From positions 1-37,576 of the forward strand of contig QZKV01000037.1 in the NCBI GenBank assembly GCA_003599575.1: a stretch of DNA of 37,576 nucleotides. Reading direction: 5' to 3'. The translations under genes were made by a program, and so were the position numbers. Source of the stretch: Desulfobacteraceae bacterium. Lineage in GTDB: Bacteria > Desulfobacterota > Desulfobacteria > Desulfobacterales > Desulfosarcinaceae. Below, piece after piece: positions 6,648-14,385 of the stretch; position 1 is the stretch's first letter, and the number at the start of each line of letters is the position of its first letter. The notes under the pieces were generated by a model. The model had not been told where the DNA came from and did no database searches. It saw nothing but the letters and a program-made list of their open reading frames with translations.

Positions 6648-7588
6648 TCTTTATTCTCCAAGTCACGCAGCAGCTGCACCCGTTCGGCGGCACTTAAAAT
6701 GGCAAAAAAGGGGTTGTTCTGGCGCAAGCGACTGGCGCGTTCGCTGGAAGAAGTGAGAAAGCGACCCAATCGTTGAATGGAATATGTATCAAGAATATTG
6801 CGCCATTCAATGATATCCCTGGCCGCCGCTCCCTGGTCTTCCTTCAGCAAACGATCGATATGATTTTTTGCGCGTCTTATGAGAGAAGTATCCTTCCCAA
6901 TGGCATCGGCCAATCTTTGGGTCAGTATTTTCAGTTGGCGATCCTTTTCCCTATGTGTCAGGATTTTCTTTGCTGTTTGCTGGGCAAGGCCCTTCGACGC
7001 TGCCGGTAAGACACCGTATAAAGCGGTAACGCCGTCAAGCTCAAGATCTGGAATGTCCGCCTTTGTGTAGCCCTCGAGTTCAATTGTAAGATCGAACTCC
7101 TTTTCAACTTTACTGAGCCCATCCCGCAGTTGACGTACGCATTTGGTCAGATGAACGGATTCATGGAACAATCCTAATCTCAAAGGCTCGTCGATCGCTT
7201 TTGAAACTGTTTGAATCCATGCTGAATGTGGGGGCGGTATCAGGTTTTTGATTTCATTTTGGATCGCAGCGAGGAGTTGTTCATACCGCTTTTTTTCCGC
7301 CTGAAACAATTCCAAGGTCATTTGCATGAGCCGGTCCGAGCGACGGATCTCATATTGGTGTTTTCTCCCGCCACCCACCCTGGAAATAAATCCCGACCTC
7401 AAGAGCTTTTCCAGGGCTTTTTGAGCTCCTGGAAGGGTCAGCCCCGCTCGTTTGGCAACATCCGAAGTTGTCAGGGGGCCTTCGACTTCATTTGCCATTA
7501 CCCTGAGCAGTCTTACATGGGCTTGGGTGCCAAGAATCTCATTTAGTGGATAGCGCAATGGGTCCTGGTCGGAGGAAATTGGGCGCAT
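6644..7588 (-). CDS. Winged-helix DNA-binding protein of a nucleotidyltransferase toxin-antitoxin-like pair
   Basis: 314-aa protein. The N-terminal region (about residues 22-90) is a MarR/ArsR-like winged helix: QAHVRLLRVMANEVEGPLTT, then SDVAKRAGLTLPGAQKALEKL and SGFISRVGGGRKHQYE as the wing. The rest is a long, charged helical region with no recognised catalytic motif. The start is at ATG 7588, with GGAG ten bases upstream. The downstream gene overlaps by 4 bases and is a broken nucleotidyltransferase. Such pairs (DNA-binding partner first, nucleotidyltransferase second) are organised like toxin-antitoxin or abortive-infection modules. Palindromes in the upstream AT-rich region suggest autoregulation. 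With the partner inactivated, this gene may be a relic still under weak selection. Confidence 0.7.
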   Translation of the reverse strand: MRPISSDQDPLRYPLNEILGTQAHVRLLRVMANEVEGPLTTSDVAKRAGLTLPGAQKALEKLLRSGFISRVGGGRKHQYEIRRSDRLMQMTLELFQAEKKRYEQLLAAIQNEIKNLIPPPHSAWIQTVSKAIDEPLRLGLFHESVHLTKCVRQLRDGLSKVEKEFDLTIELEGYTKADIPDLELDGVTALYGVLPAASKGLAQQTAKKILTHREKDRQLKILTQRLADAIGKDTSLIRRAKNHIDRLLKEDQGAAARDIIEWRNILDTYSIQRLGRFLTSSSERASRLRQNNPFFAILSAAERVQLLRDLENKE

Positions 7589-7628
7589 ATTGTGGTATCT
7601 CCATCATCTGGTGGATTTTTCGCATTAT

Positions 7629-7672
7629 AAACTATAGTTTCATTAAGTCAACTATTGTTTTGTTTTATAGTT
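7629..7672. promoter_or_regulatory. Palindromic operator/promoter region of the winged-helix gene
   Basis: A perfect 12-bp palindrome AAACTATAGTTT (7629-7640) is followed by AACTAT (7650-7655) and its inverted copy ATAGTT (7667-7672), 11 bases apart. The stretch is much more AT-rich than its surroundings and lies 40-85 bases upstream of the winged-helix start codon. Three or four copies of the same half-site suggest cooperative binding by that regulator. Confidence 0.5.
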
Positions 7673-7781
7673 ATAAATGCAGTCCCATTGCGTTATTCTC
7701 ACCTGAGGTTTTTCGCGGGAGAAATGAAGGGAGAAACGAAGGACGGTATTTGAACTCGCTCAGATGGCTTAGGCATATATT

Positions 7782-8717
7782 TTATAGTGACGCATAAAAC
7801 GCCAGCATTCGCTCGCGCATCGCTGCACCCGGCAGTCGGCCGAAACCGGCCCCCATGTTGTCTTTCATGTGACGCACTTGGGTGGTGGCCGGTATGACGC
7901 AGGTGACCGCCGGGTGGGAGACAATGAATTTGAGAAAAAACTGTCCCCAGGTGCGGCAGTCAAATTCGGCACTCCATTCCGGGAGCGCTGCGCCCTCGAC
8001 CTGGCGAAACAAGCCGCCGCGCTCAAACGGCCGATTGATCAAGGTGGCGATGCCCCGGTCGGCCGCCAGGGGCAAAAGGCGTTCTTCAGCGACACGGTTT
8101 TCCAAATTGTACGTGAATTGAACGAAGTCCAACGCTTGTGTCTGCATCAGTTTCTCGAATTCATCGTGATAGCGGCCGTGCGAGGTGGTAATGCCGATAT
8201 AGCGAAACCGGCCCTGTTCTTTCCATTCCTGCAGGACCGGCATGTGGGTCTGCCAGTCGCGCAGGTTGTGAATCTGCATCAGGTCCATGACATCGACGCC
8301 GATGCGCTGCATGGATTCCTGCATCTGTTCGATACCGTTCTGCCGGCCGTTGGTCCAGACTTTGGTGGCGGCGAAGACGTTGTGCTGATTTCCGGTTGCT
8401 TCCAGCAGATCCCCGACCACCGATTCCGATCGGCCGTACATCGGCGAAGAATCGATCAGCTTCCCGCCATTATCGAAGAACACCTGCAGCACCTCGGCCA
8501 GCTGTGCTCTGACGGCCGCATCCTGCCCGGCATCGAACGTTCGCGACGTTCCCATGCCCATCACCGGCAACATCTCTCCCGTTGAGGGGATCGCGCGCCG
8601 GATCAATGCGCGGTCATCGCCCAGCACGGCGCCGGGCGCGAACGCTAAGGCTGCCGCAAAAGCTCCCGTGCCGAGGATGAAGGTTCGGCGGGTCATAAGA
8701 GAATACCCATCGCTCAT
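7782..8717 (-). CDS. Tat-exported aldo/keto reductase
   Basis: 311-aa NAD(P)H-dependent oxidoreductase of the aldo/keto reductase superfamily. Residues 9-33 form a twin-arginine signal (TRRTFILGTGAFAAALAFAP), so the enzyme is probably exported folded to the periplasm. The catalytic tetrad is visible: Asp89 and Tyr94 (LIDSSPMYG), Lys119 (ATKVW) and His150 (QIHN). The late segment VIPATTQVRHMKDNMGA is the usual cofactor-binding end. The start ATG has AGGAGG eight bases upstream; an alternative start at residue 8 would give a tighter Tat peptide. It appears monocistronic. Substrate unknown. Confidence 0.88.
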   Translation of the reverse strand: MSDGYSLMTRRTFILGTGAFAAALAFAPGAVLGDDRALIRRAIPSTGEMLPVMGMGTSRTFDAGQDAAVRAQLAEVLQVFFDNGGKLIDSSPMYGRSESVVGDLLEATGNQHNVFAATKVWTNGRQNGIEQMQESMQRIGVDVMDLMQIHNLRDWQTHMPVLQEWKEQGRFRYIGITTSHGRYHDEFEKLMQTQALDFVQFTYNLENRVAEERLLPLAADRGIATLINRPFERGGLFRQVEGAALPEWSAEFDCRTWGQFFLKFIVSHPAVTCVIPATTQVRHMKDNMGAGFGRLPGAAMRERMLAFYASL

Positions 8718-8888
8718 GGCTTTTTCCTCCTTGATGGATCATTCGCTTGCCGGCGGTGTGCCCGCCAGCGGCGATTCGTTCCTGGCGTTTTCTTCCAACG
8801 CCCCATAATTTAAGGTCTGAGAAACGTATTTTGAACCCCCAAAATTTTGGTCCGACACTCGGAAGGCCGACAAACTTATTATTGCGCT

Positions 8889-8937
8889 GGTTCCCAAGCT
8901 CCGGCTTGGGAACCCGTTTCGGGAAGCTCCGCTTCCC
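8889..8937. repeat. Twin REP-like hairpins
   Basis: First hairpin 8889-8914: GGTTCCCAAGC, loop TCCG, GCTTGGGAACC (perfect 11 bp). Second hairpin 8921-8937: GGGAAGC, loop TCC, GCTTCCC (perfect 7 bp). The paired-hairpin layout resembles dispersed REP/BIME elements. Confidence 0.6.
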
Positions 8938-9066
8938 TTCCCTTCCCACAGGTTGCCGGTGAACAGCTGGGAGCAACCGCATTTTCATCGGGCCGAAAAG
9001 TTATGTGGAACGTCTGTGTGCGTCTTTTGGCGGCACCATAACGGATGGTGGCTTTCTATCTCGCAT

Positions 9067-9090
9067 GGGAAGCTGGAGCTTGGGAACCAG
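9067..9090. repeat. Inverted partial copy of the REP-like element
   Basis: GGGAAGCTGGAGCTTGGGAA followed by CCAG is close to the reverse complement of the 8887-8910 sequence (CTGGTTCCCAAGCTCCGGC), about 180 bases away. Together they form an inverted pair. Confidence 0.5.
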
Positions 9091-9148
9091 CGGGAAGGTG
9101 GCGCTCGGGGACCATATAAGTTTTCTACACTTGATAACTATATGGGGA

Positions 9149-9805
9149 TCATTTCAGAGCCTTGATCCGCCGGATATCTTCGGATTTGCCCAGCATGATC
9201 AAAATATCACTATCTTTAATCACAAAGCTGGCCGGTGGAACCAATAAAAAATTCTCAGGGACTAACTCCTTGATGGCAATGACATGCACATTATGCTTTG
9301 CTCTTAGATTCAGATCCCTGAGACTTTTACCTATGAACTCCCTCGGTGGCCCTACTTGGATGAGGTCAAACTCTTCCGCTAATGGGATGAAATCCAACAC
9401 GTTGGGTCGGGACAGGCTTCGCGACACGCGCACGGCCATATCTCGCTCAGGATGGATAATTTCGGTTGCCCCTACCCGCCTGAGGATTTTAGCATGATCA
9501 TCATCCAGGGCCTTAGCCAGGATTTTTTTCACCCCGATTTCCTGCAAATAGAGGCAGATAAGGGTGCTGATGCTGATCTTGGTGCCAGTGGAGACAATTA
9601 CCCCATTCATGTTTTCAAGCCCAAGGGACTTCAATGCCTCCTTATCCGTTGCATCAAGTACTATGGCTTCGGTCGAAGACGGATCGATAGCTTGCACCCT
9701 GGATTTGTCAATGTCGATTGCCACCACTTCATTGCCGTCCTCGAAAAGGGCCTTGGCTGTATGGAAGCCGAAATTGCCAAGACCAATGACCGCAAAACGT
9801 TTCAT
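9149..9805 (-). CDS. ktrA: KtrA-type RCK regulatory subunit of K+ uptake
   Basis: 218-aa cytoplasmic regulator of a Ktr channel. The N-terminal RCK domain (1-135) has an intact nucleotide-binding glycine motif VIGLGNFG (6-13) and an acidic end of strand 2 (AIDIDK). The C-terminal RCK_C/TrkA_C domain (about 140-218) carries LIQVGPPREFIGKSLRDLNL. Ktr proteins form an octameric ring that gates the KtrB dimer in response to ATP/ADP. The start ATG has GGAG eleven bases and AGAAGG four bases upstream. It is the last gene of the operon, 17 bases after ktrB. The pairing with a TrkH/KtrB-family channel directly upstream supports the assignment. Confidence 0.9.
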   Translation of the reverse strand: MKRFAVIGLGNFGFHTAKALFEDGNEVVAIDIDKSRVQAIDPSSTEAIVLDATDKEALKSLGLENMNGVIVSTGTKISISTLICLYLQEIGVKKILAKALDDDHAKILRRVGATEIIHPERDMAVRVSRSLSRPNVLDFIPLAEEFDLIQVGPPREFIGKSLRDLNLRAKHNVHVIAIKELVPENFLLVPPASFVIKDSDILIMLGKSEDIRRIKALK

Positions 9806-9822
9806 GTGCCTTCTCCGTTCTT

Positions 9823-11190
9823 CTATCCAATCATCAAGTTCTCTTCAGAGTATTCAACGCCTTTAACTGCTTTAGTTCCAGCAATAATGTACGCGAATGT
9901 AAGAATGCCCACCCGGCCCATAATCATCATCGATATGATCCAGAATTTACCCCAAGTGTTAAGTGCCGAGGTCACCCCCAGGGATAAGCCCACGGTTCCA
10001 AATGCGGAAACGGTCTCGAACAGCAGGACCAGAAAAGAACCGTGGGCCTCAACCGCTTCGTTCCCGCTCGCAGGGGTACCCATCAAAAGCAGGAACACCA
10101 CCCCACCGATGACCGCCATCGACACCAACACCAAGGATACGCTGCGGGTAACAGTTTCCGGCGGGATACTTTTTTTAAAGATATTAACGCGTTTTCTTCT
10201 CATCATCCTATCTATCGTAAATGCGGATAAGAGCGCTAAGGTCGTTGTTTTTACACCACCACCGCAAGAGCCCGGGGAAGCCCCGATAAACATAAGAAAG
10301 GTCATCATCGCCAGAGTGGAATCTTTCAATGATGCGATATCCACAGTATTGAAACCGGCGGTGCGACAAGTGATGGATTGAAATACTGCTATCATTATTT
10401 GGTGTGCCCATGATCGGGTATTGCTTGGGGGGCGGCCTTCCAAAAAAGCAAACATGAGCGCACCGGTTACGATTAAGATCAAGGTCGTCAGCAGAACTGT
10501 TTTGGTCTGGACTGAAAGCCGGCCTTTTTTTTGTTTATGTCTCACCCAGCATTGAAGCTCATAAAGCACAGGAAACCCAATGCCTCCGATCACGATCAAT
10601 CCGCATACAGTCGTGTTGAGGAAGATATCATCATTATAGCGCATCATGCTGTCGGGAAACAAAGCAAAGCCTGCATTGCAGAAGGCCGATATTGCATGAA
10701 AGCCCGCCGTATACATCGCTTGCAAAAAAGGCAATTCATGGCTCCAGTGAACAGTAAGCAAGACAGCTCCCACGGCTTCCGCGCCAAATGTAAATAATAC
10801 AATGCTTTTCACAAGACTGAAGATATCTTCACGAGGAGTATGGGCGAACAGATCCTGCATGGCCATCCTGTGTCGGATAGAAACACTGCGGCCGAGATAC
10901 TGGAAAAGGGCTACCGAAATGGTCATCACACCGAGGCCGCCCATTTGTATAAACGCGATGATCACCCCCTGTCCAAATACAGTAAAATAACTTCCCGTGT
11001 CCACCACTACCAGACCGGTGACGCACACTGCGGAGGTGGCCGTAAAGAGCGCGTCAATCCAATCGATATGACCGGCTCTGGTGGAAATCGGAAGTTTGAG
11101 CAGGAACGTTGCGAGAGCGATCGCCAGAACAAAACTCGCTAAAACGAGATTGGCAGGATGCATTTTGAGAATTTTTGTCCGGAGCGTCAC
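9823..11190 (-). CDS. ktrB: KtrB-type K+ channel subunit (TrkH family)
   Basis: 455-aa integral membrane protein with four membrane-pore-membrane repeats. The four filter-like loops are TSAVCVTGL, ISAFCNAGF, ITCRTAGFNT and VSAFGTVGLS, each with the conserved glycine that lines the K+ path. The short N-terminus and size fit KtrB better than TrkH. The start is GTG at 11190, overlapping the preceding stop as GTGA, with GAGG eight bases upstream. Translation is therefore probably coupled to the upstream pseudo-receiver gene. It works with KtrA encoded next. Confidence 0.9.
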   Translation of the reverse strand: MTLRTKILKMHPANLVLASFVLAIALATFLLKLPISTRAGHIDWIDALFTATSAVCVTGLVVVDTGSYFTVFGQGVIIAFIQMGGLGVMTISVALFQYLGRSVSIRHRMAMQDLFAHTPREDIFSLVKSIVLFTFGAEAVGAVLLTVHWSHELPFLQAMYTAGFHAISAFCNAGFALFPDSMMRYNDDIFLNTTVCGLIVIGGIGFPVLYELQCWVRHKQKKGRLSVQTKTVLLTTLILIVTGALMFAFLEGRPPSNTRSWAHQIMIAVFQSITCRTAGFNTVDIASLKDSTLAMMTFLMFIGASPGSCGGGVKTTTLALLSAFTIDRMMRRKRVNIFKKSIPPETVTRSVSLVLVSMAVIGGVVFLLLMGTPASGNEAVEAHGSFLVLLFETVSAFGTVGLSLGVTSALNTWGKFWIISMMIMGRVGILTFAYIIAGTKAVKGVEYSEENLMIG

Positions 11191-11789
11191 GATTTGATCC
11201 TCGGATTCAGATAGTATTCACAGTGAAGATGGCTCTGCGTTTCACAAATGTCGTGCAACCATCGTCCGCCAAGGATCATCCGATCCAGATAAGCTCCGCA
11301 CATCGTCAATTCGTGACGTGAGTCGATCTCGCTGTAATGCAAAAATGGACATAGTGCTGTTAAATGACGTTCCAATCGATCATCTGATCCCAGATTATCG
11401 ATAAACTTCCTTAACTGCATCGAATCTAATGTCATTTCTCCTATATATCTGACGAAATCCACACCAGCGCGATTCAAAGACTCAAGAAGAATTCGCTGTT
11501 TTCCACTAATCATCGCTACAACCGGATAATGACGGGTATGACGGTTACGCTTAAGCGCCGCACACAGCTCTACGAGAGCTTCACGTTCTTTGATCGATAT
11601 CTGACCAAAACATATGATAATAAGCTCGGGAGCCTCATCCACAGTTTTATCCAGGCATTGAATTGGGCTGGAAACCCATATCTCCTCGGCTGGCGCAAGC
11701 CCATCCATATTACCTGTGGTATCACATATAAGAAAGCGAGGATTTCGTGACTGCCTTCCAACCATGGAATTATTTTCGTCCTCTTTCAT
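11187..11789 (-). CDS. Pseudo-receiver protein with conserved Cys/His C-terminus, inside K+ operon
   Basis: 200-aa soluble protein of uncertain function. Residues about 18-135 look like a response-regulator fold, but the strand that should carry the phospho-acceptor reads ELIIICFG with no aspartate, so it is a pseudo-receiver. The C-terminal 55 residues are Cys/His-rich: C147, C164, C182 and C190 with H151, H179, H187 and H189 (LCPFLHY, TMCGAYLDR, LHDICETQSHLHCEYYLNP). Four spaced cysteines suggest a metal or Fe-S site. The start at 11789 is chosen for AAGGA nine bases upstream. It overlaps the end of trkH by 20 bases and the start of ktrB by 4, so it is an integral operon member. The coupling suggests a redox or metal input into K+ transport, but this is inference. 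Confidence 0.6.
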   Translation of the reverse strand: MKEDENNSMVGRQSRNPRFLICDTTGNMDGLAPAEEIWVSSPIQCLDKTVDEAPELIIICFGQISIKEREALVELCAALKRNRHTRHYPVVAMISGKQRILLESLNRAGVDFVRYIGEMTLDSMQLRKFIDNLGSDDRLERHLTALCPFLHYSEIDSRHELTMCGAYLDRMILGGRWLHDICETQSHLHCEYYLNPRIKS

Positions 11790-13275
11790 TTTGAAAATCC
11801 TTAGGCCCTGCCGTAAGCAAACGAGCATCCTTGACCAGCTTGATCAAACTGACGATCACAATAATGAATTCCAGCCGTCCGAGGAACATGGCGAGCATCT
11901 CCGCCCACAAGGCGGCATCGGGCATTTGGGCGGACGTCACGCCCACGGAGAGTCCTACTGTTCCTATAGCGGAGGCGAATTCAAAAAGAGAGTCGTCAAG
12001 GCTGTAGCCGCATGCACACAAAAGCAGAACTCCGAGACCATACGTAAGGATGTACAAGAAGATAAAAACAGTAATCTGGCGAACTCTATCGTCTTTGACA
12101 AACGCAAGGCGATTGCCCTCCCAAATGGGGTGCTCCAATATCACGGTAGGCGGCATGATGCAGCGTTTAATCTCCCAGAAGATCAGCTTCCATAACGTAT
12201 AGATCCGAAACTGTTTGATTCCGCCGGCTGTGGAGCATGTCCCCCCGCCGATGAGCATCAATACGATCAACATAAAAACGCCCAAGGCGTTCCAATTTGT
12301 GTAGCTGACCGTGGAAAAGCCTGTAGTGGTGATTGCGGACATCGTTTCAAAAAGGGCTACCCTAATCGCTTTTCCAAGCTGGGGATAGATCGTCTTACTG
12401 GTCAGAATAAAAAGAGCGGCCGCTGCTAAGGGGATGAGTACCATCAGCAGGCGGACCTCGCCGTTGCGTGCGACAGGGAGAAAACTGCCGCGCCAGAGAA
12501 GCCAGGCGGTAACAAAACTCAAGTTCCCGAGCAGCATCAGCGGCAGTGTCACCGCTTCAACAGCCATGGAATTCCAATAGCCGATACTCTCCGCACGCGT
12601 TGAAAACCCTCCTGTAGACACTGCGCTAAACGAGTGGTTCAAAGCATCAAAGGGAGACATGCCGGTTAGCCAATATGCCGCGACACCGACGCCGGCGTAG
12701 CAGGTATAGATGACCAGAACCAAACGTGCCGATTGCCGCACGTGGGGAACGAGCTGATCACTGCGCCCCTCGGCAGTTGAAATGCCAACGCCCGTGGGAC
12801 CGACGATGGCCGACATCATGATGATGGCCAACCCGGCTCCGCCCGCAAGTTGGATGATGCTGCGCCAGAGCAGAATCATCGGGCCGGCTTTGGTGACATC
12901 TACGACCGACAAGCCGGTGGTGGTCCATCCACTCACCGATTCAAACAGAGCCCTTGAAAAGGGAAGTCCTAATGTTGACATGAACGGCCATGCGGACACC
13001 ACGATGACCAAAATCCAACTGATCAGGACGGTGACGCCGCCCTCCTGTACCGAGAGGGTGATGCGTGCGGGACGAAAAAGTCGCCGTAAGGCAAACCCTA
13101 AAATGATAAGGCAACCTGCAGGAAGCACATAAGCCATCGCATGTTTGGCTTCCGCCGGGTGAGCAGTCAAGATAAATAAAGGCGTTAATATCAACCCTCC
13201 GCAAATCAGGAAAATGATCCCGACCGACGAAAGTACTGCCACATAACGTTCCTTTATGTGCCTAGCTTCTCTCAA
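11770..13275 (-). CDS. trkH: TrkH-type K+ channel subunit
   Basis: 501-aa integral membrane protein of the TrkH/TrkG/KtrB superfamily. Four pore loops are visible: VSGWTTTGLSV, FSAVSTGGFST, MSAITTTGFST and ASAIGTVGLSV. The extra N-terminal membrane segments and length fit TrkH. The start is TTG 13275, supported by AAAGGA seven bases upstream and by its position 10 bases after the trkA stop; no ATG near the expected N-terminus competes. TrkH needs TrkA-type RCK proteins, and two are encoded immediately upstream in the operon. Confidence 0.9.
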   Translation of the reverse strand: MREARHIKERYVAVLSSVGIIFLICGGLILTPLFILTAHPAEAKHAMAYVLPAGCLIILGFALRRLFRPARITLSVQEGGVTVLISWILVIVVSAWPFMSTLGLPFSRALFESVSGWTTTGLSVVDVTKAGPMILLWRSIIQLAGGAGLAIIMMSAIVGPTGVGISTAEGRSDQLVPHVRQSARLVLVIYTCYAGVGVAAYWLTGMSPFDALNHSFSAVSTGGFSTRAESIGYWNSMAVEAVTLPLMLLGNLSFVTAWLLWRGSFLPVARNGEVRLLMVLIPLAAAALFILTSKTIYPQLGKAIRVALFETMSAITTTGFSTVSYTNWNALGVFMLIVLMLIGGGTCSTAGGIKQFRIYTLWKLIFWEIKRCIMPPTVILEHPIWEGNRLAFVKDDRVRQITVFIFLYILTYGLGVLLLCACGYSLDDSLFEFASAIGTVGLSVGVTSAQMPDAALWAEMLAMFLGRLEFIIVIVSLIKLVKDARLLTAGPKDFQNERGRK

Positions 13276-13285
13276 CTGGATTCCT

Positions 13286-13948
13286 TTAGGACCGATCTCC
13301 GGTAAATGCTTTCAGCACTGGACCATGATTCTCCGGCAAGGTGATCAATACAACCCTGTCGCCTGGAAGCAATTGATTGGCCCCCCGGGGAACAATCGCC
13401 TGATTATTGCGGATTACCACCGCTACCAGCGAATTCGTTGGCAAAACGATATCCTTCAGGAGTTTGCCTGAGACCGGGGATTGGTCGTCCAGTATGATTT
13501 CTGTGACATTGACCCGCCCTTCACCCACCGGCAGAAGATTGATAATCTGTTCCAGAGAAGCCCGCTGTTCAATCAGACTGCCGACAATGTGAGTCGTGGA
13601 AAAAGAGGAAACGCCGAGCCCTTCGAAAATTTCCGTATTCTCAGGATCATTGGCCAAAGCAATCGTACGGGGCACGCCGAATTGAAGGGAAGCCAATTGG
13701 CAAATGATCAAATTGTCCTGATCGTTGGGGGTGATGGCGAGCACTACATCTGCCCCCAGAGCTCCGGCATCTTGGAGGATGGTGGTATCGCTGCCATCGC
13801 CGCAAACCACCATTGCGGGAAGCTGCCGGGCGAGTTGGACGCATTCTTCCCGGTTCCGGTTAATAATAACGACCTCATATCCTTTGGCCGCGAAATTCCG
13901 GCAAAGAAAAAAGAGCGTCTTTCCAGATCCGACGATAAGCACCTTCAT
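13286..13948 (-). CDS. trkA: TrkA-type RCK protein with altered nucleotide motif
   Basis: 220-aa TrkA/RCK protein: RCK_N about 1-135 and RCK_C about 140-218 (ILDDQSPVSGKLLKDIVLP, LLPGDRVVLI). The Rossmann glycine motif reads IVGSGKTLFF, so the third glycine of GxGxxG is replaced by leucine and nucleotide binding may be changed. The end of strand 2 is NRN rather than an acidic residue, which could favour a phosphorylated nucleotide or none. It overlaps the upstream RCK gene by 4 bases (ATGA) and lies 10 bases before trkH. It probably assembles with the shorter RCK protein to gate TrkH. Confidence 0.85.
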   Translation of the reverse strand: MKVLIVGSGKTLFFLCRNFAAKGYEVVIINRNREECVQLARQLPAMVVCGDGSDTTILQDAGALGADVVLAITPNDQDNLIICQLASLQFGVPRTIALANDPENTEIFEGLGVSSFSTTHIVGSLIEQRASLEQIINLLPVGEGRVNVTEIILDDQSPVSGKLLKDIVLPTNSLVAVVIRNNQAIVPRGANQLLPGDRVVLITLPENHGPVLKAFTGDRS

Positions 13949-14385
13949 GACTTTTTATCTCCACCCGCGGCCCGGTCGCTGGCTACAGCCAAAAGAAACA
14001 TCTCCGCGGCCACCGAGGTCGGGCAGATGGTTTCAATACCGAGTTGGTTAAAGATTTGCTCCCGCCGCGGGTCGAATACCCTGGCCAGCACATGCGGTAC
14101 ATTGAACAACTTGCGGGCGATCTGAGCCACCATCAGGTTGACATTGTCCCAATGCGTGGTGGCGAAGAAAACGTCGGCTTGTTTCAGCTTGGCCTCTCTT
14201 AATACCGCTATCTGGGTAGCATCGCCGACAACTCGAAAGCCGCTGAAATCTGGTGACAGATCAAGAAATGTCTCCTCATCCGAATCGATTACAACAACCG
14301 AGTGCCCGGCACGGCTTAACTGGTTGGCCAGATATGATCCGAGCCGGCCGCAACCAACGATCACAATATAAATGTTATCCTTCAT
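13945..14385 (-). CDS. Single-domain RCK_N (TrkA N-terminal) protein
   Basis: 146-aa protein made of one RCK_N domain only. It has an intact GCGRLG motif, an acidic VVIDSDEE strand-2 end (adenine-nucleotide/NAD type) and no RCK_C domain. The start at 14385 has AAAAGG six bases upstream; another ATG at 14391 is too close to it. It overlaps the response-regulator gene upstream by 11 bases and the full-length trkA downstream by 4. Together with the two-domain TrkA it may form a mixed gating ring in which this subunit supplies the nucleotide sensor. Confidence 0.8.
   Translation of the reverse strand: MKDNIYIVIVGCGRLGSYLANQLSRAGHSVVVIDSDEETFLDLSPDFSGFRVVGDATQIAVLREAKLKQADVFFATTHWDNVNLMVAQIARKLFNVPHVLARVFDPRREQIFNQLGIETICPTSVAAEMFLLAVASDRAAGGDKKS

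Larger units (their letters stand above)
8718..9148. other. Intergenic region with REP-like hairpins, no gene
   Basis: About 430 bases between the aldo/keto reductase and the K+ operon. ORFs here are short, overlap each other, and lack ribosome-binding sites. The stretch carries the palindromic elements listed separately at 8889-8937 and 9067-9090. No terminator with a U-run was seen for the K+ operon that ends at 9149. Confidence 0.5.

Noticed and set aside
9452..10381. Plus-strand 309-codon ORF
   Set aside because: It is a shadow of ktrA/ktrB, both of which have unambiguous family motifs.
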